Positions 62,317 through 64,000 of a stretch of 64,000 nt of DNA are shown one piece after another. The DNA is taken from assembly GCF_000739995.1 (NCBI RefSeq), contig NZ_BBJX01000014.1:53596-117595 (forward strand), given 5' to 3'. Below the pieces are notes generated by a model that saw only the letters and a program-made list of their open reading frames with translations, did not search any database and was not told the DNA's origin. Origin of the DNA: Comamonas granuli NBRC 101663. GTDB taxonomy: Bacteria > Pseudomonadota > Gammaproteobacteria > Burkholderiales > Burkholderiaceae_C. Position numbers and translations under genes: made by a program. Every line of letters begins with the position of its first letter. Position 1 is the first letter of the stretch.

Positions 62317-62975
62317 CGCAGCATCCGCACTTTCTTTTCCACGGTGGCACCCGCCCAAGCGATGAGCAGCCCGGTTGCCACGTACATCGCGGCAGCCACC
62401 GCGAACGCGGCCATGCCGGCGGCGGAGTCGTTGGCGATCTTGGATACGAGCGCGGTAAGCTCCCGGCCTGGAATCGGTACCTGCGAGGCCAAGGAGGTCG
62501 ACAGCATCAGCGCGATGAGCAGCGATGTCATCGGCTGCACCACCGAGCGCAGCGCCTGCGGCAATACCACTGCAGAGATGATCTGCATTGGCCGCATGCC
62601 CAGGCTGAGTGCGGCTTCCATCTGGCTGCCGCCGATGGTGTTGATGCCCGCGCGAAGGTAGTCCGCAGTGAACGCGGAGCAGACCAGCGTCAACGTCAGG
62701 ATCACGCTGGGCTCATAGTCGATCAGGACATGGAGATCGGGCAACGCGAACACGATGAAGATCAACAGCGCCACGCTGGGAATGTTGCGGAAGATCTCGA
62801 CGTAGACGGTCAGGACGAAGCGCAGCGGCGGCAGTGGGAAGAGCCGAAGCACCGCCACAACCATGCCCAGCAAGAAGCCGGGCACGAACGACATGGCGGT
62901 GAGCTTCCATGTCAGTAAAAGGGCCTGCCCGAAGGCAGGCCCGTAGTCGGCCAGGAGCTTGGAAACCTCGCCCAT
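62313..62975 (-). CDS. Polar amino-acid ABC transporter permease (second subunit)
   Basis: The 220-residue permease has the same family motif (DYLRAGINTIGGSQMEAALSLGMRPMQIISAVVLPQALRSVVQP). Together with the 61516 gene it gives the GltJ/GltK-like heterodimer. It starts 3 nt after the binding-protein stop. Confidence 0.9.
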   Translation of the reverse strand: MGEVSKLLADYGPAFGQALLLTWKLTAMSFVPGFLLGMVVAVLRLFPLPPLRFVLTVYVEIFRNIPSVALLIFIVFALPDLHVLIDYEPSVILTLTLVCSAFTADYLRAGINTIGGSQMEAALSLGMRPMQIISAVVLPQALRSVVQPMTSLLIALMLSTSLASQVPIPGRELTALVSKIANDSAAGMAAFAVAAAMYVATGLLIAWAGATVEKKVRMLR

Positions 62976-62978
62976 TCG

Positions 62979-63881
62979 TTATGGCAGAGCGGGCGGTGTC
63001 GGAACGGCAGTGCTGCCGGTGCGCTGTCCGATGGAGATGGTCCAAAGCTTGGCCCAGGTACCGTCGGCTTCCACCTTCTTCAGGAAGGTATTGATGAAGG
63101 CCACGCCGTCCGAACCCTTGGGCAGTCCGACGCCGTAGGGGTCTTGTGCACCAAAGGGCGCGCCCGCCAGCTTCGCGTCGCCGGTTCCGAGGCTCAGGGC
63201 ATTGAGCAGCAGCGTGTGGTCGGTAACGTAGGCGTCCACGCGCCCCTGGCGCAGAGCGTCAAGGGCTTCCTGGTGCGTCTGGAACTCCTGTACGACTGCC
63301 TTGGGCGCGTACTGCGCCAGGATCGCGGGCCCCGTGGAGCCCGCCTGCGTGGCGACCTTCTTGCCGGCCAGATCGTTGTACGACTGGATCGTCTTGTTGT
63401 TCGCCTTGACCAGCACCCCGGCCTGCGAGGTGTAGTAGGGGCCGGCGAACGAGATCTTCTCGGCGCGGGCAGGGGTGATGGAGTAGGTGGCGAACACCAT
63501 GTCCACCTGGTCGTTGATGAGTACCTGTTCGCGTGTGGACGAGGTCACCTGCGTGAACTGGTACTTGCCGCCATCGCCCAGGATGTAGCGCGTGAGGAGC
63601 TGGGCCAGACCTGCATCGAAGCCGCGGATCTTGCCGTCTTTCTCGTTGAGCAGCGAAAAGAGGTTCGAAGTTTGCGTGCCGCCCAGACGCAGGGTGCCGG
63701 CCTGCTTGATCTTGCTGGCCCAGGTGCTCGATGCGATGGTCGCAGCGTCGGCGACGGGGCCCTGCGCGATCAGCGCGTCAAACGCCGCTGCATTGATGGG
63801 CGCGCCCTGTGCGAAAAGCGGCCCACCGGTCACGATCGCCAGTGCCGCTACGGAGGATTTCACGATGGATGGGATAGACAT
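62979..63881 (-). CDS. Extracellular solute-binding protein family 3 (glutamate-type)
   Basis: The 300-residue periplasmic protein has a signal peptide (SVAALAIVTGGPLFAQG) and the type-2 periplasmic-binding fold: TLRLGGTQTSNLFSLLNEKDGKIRGFDAGLAQLL, NDQVDMVFATYSITPARAEKISFAGPYY, DLAGKKVATQAGSTG, QGRVDAYVTDHTLLL. The arginine in TPARAEKISFAGPYY binds the amino-acid carboxylate. It is the first gene of the transporter; the ATPase must lie beyond the right edge or elsewhere. Confidence 0.93.
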   Translation of the reverse strand: MSIPSIVKSSVAALAIVTGGPLFAQGAPINAAAFDALIAQGPVADAATIASSTWASKIKQAGTLRLGGTQTSNLFSLLNEKDGKIRGFDAGLAQLLTRYILGDGGKYQFTQVTSSTREQVLINDQVDMVFATYSITPARAEKISFAGPYYTSQAGVLVKANNKTIQSYNDLAGKKVATQAGSTGPAILAQYAPKAVVQEFQTHQEALDALRQGRVDAYVTDHTLLLNALSLGTGDAKLAGAPFGAQDPYGVGLPKGSDGVAFINTFLKKVEADGTWAKLWTISIGQRTGSTAVPTPPALP

Positions 63882-63905
63882 GCATTCCTCTTGGATGGTG
63901 TGTGA

Positions 63906-63962
63906 TGCAAATGAATATATAGAGTTTTATATAGCAATTTGGTATATGCAGGTATCTGCATA
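63906..63962 (-). promoter_or_regulatory. AT-rich promoter region of the ABC importer with palindrome
   Basis: The 120 bp before the binding-protein start are strikingly AT-rich for this window. TATGCAG-GTAT-CTGCATA (63945-63962) is a perfect 7-bp-arm dyad, with TATATA and TATATAAAA-type elements between it and the gene. It may be an operator next to a promoter; the regulator is not in the window. Confidence 0.5.
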
Positions 63963-64000
63963 CTGATTGTCTGACCCGTCCACCGTTATGCACGTGATGC

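Overview
The window is GC-rich chromosomal DNA from a betaproteobacterium, most probably a member of the Comamonadaceae (Acidovorax/Alicycliphilus/Diaphorobacter/Melaminivora type). The evidence is gene content and order: thiO-thiS-thiG, ybgC-tolQRA, ribBX-ribH-nusB, and an sdhCDABE-gltA block divergent from mdh and acnB. A family of short AGCTG...GCGCTT palindromic intergenic repeats also fits. No phage, insertion sequence, integrase, CRISPR array or plasmid gene was found, so this is mainly core genome with a few accessory genes.

Layout. 1-2.3 kb: end of a thiamine (thiazole) operon. 2.3-4.3 kb: tusA-like, NUDIX and cysM on the minus strand, then tRNA-Leu(CAA) with its terminator. 4.3-7 kb: a ZntA/CadA/PbrA-type metal ATPase behind a MerR-type operator-promoter, then a small conserved gene. 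7.1-10.8 kb: glutarate/glutaryl-CoA catabolism (LysR regulator, gcdH, CoA-transferase). 10.9-13.7 kb: NTF2-like protein, LysR regulator and two glutathione S-transferases. 13.8-15.7 kb: CheV and a split YeeE/YedE transporter. 15.7-17.4 kb: two small alanine-rich proteins and a CapV-like patatin. 17.5-21.4 kb: a very large CheR-PAS-GGDEF-EAL protein. 21.5-35 kb: mixed housekeeping genes (panE-like, DUF3857/transglutaminase protein, RarD-like, DHH, ankyrin, truC-like, ylqF, MenA-like prenyltransferase, gshA, SDR, NUDIX, class IV aminotransferase). 35.4-43.3 kb: ferredoxin, riboflavin genes with nusB, aminotransferase, ybgC-tolQRA and trhP. 43.5-46.3 kb: a sulfite-oxidation module (ECF sigma, anti-sigma, sorA, sorB). 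46.5-58 kb: a TCA-cycle supercluster. One arm is mdh, a CitE-like lyase, an MliC-like periplasmic protein and acnB; the other is a GntR regulator, sdhCDAB, sdhE and gltA. 58.2-61.3 kb: rnk, a LETM1-like membrane protein, an acyltransferase and dusC. 61.5-64 kb: a polar amino-acid ABC importer (two permeases and a binding protein) whose ATPase is not in the window.

How the genes work together. The TCA cluster places citrate synthase, aconitase B, succinate dehydrogenase with its flavinylation factor, and malate dehydrogenase around one divergent regulatory region. That region holds a perfect 12-bp palindrome next to the GntR gene. The sulfite module should detoxify sulfite in the periplasm under its own sigma/anti-sigma pair.

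The least ordinary material is non-coding. There is a 184-bp interrupted inverted repeat at 33957-34140, a diverged ~100-nt sequence shared by two intergenic regions 29 kb apart (6616-6720 and 35238-35335), and the palindromic repeat family, two copies of which supply the stop codon of a neighbouring gene. I found no convincing complete new multi-gene system. The best candidates for unexplored biology are these repeats, the sulfite-responsive module and the orphan CapV-like patatin.
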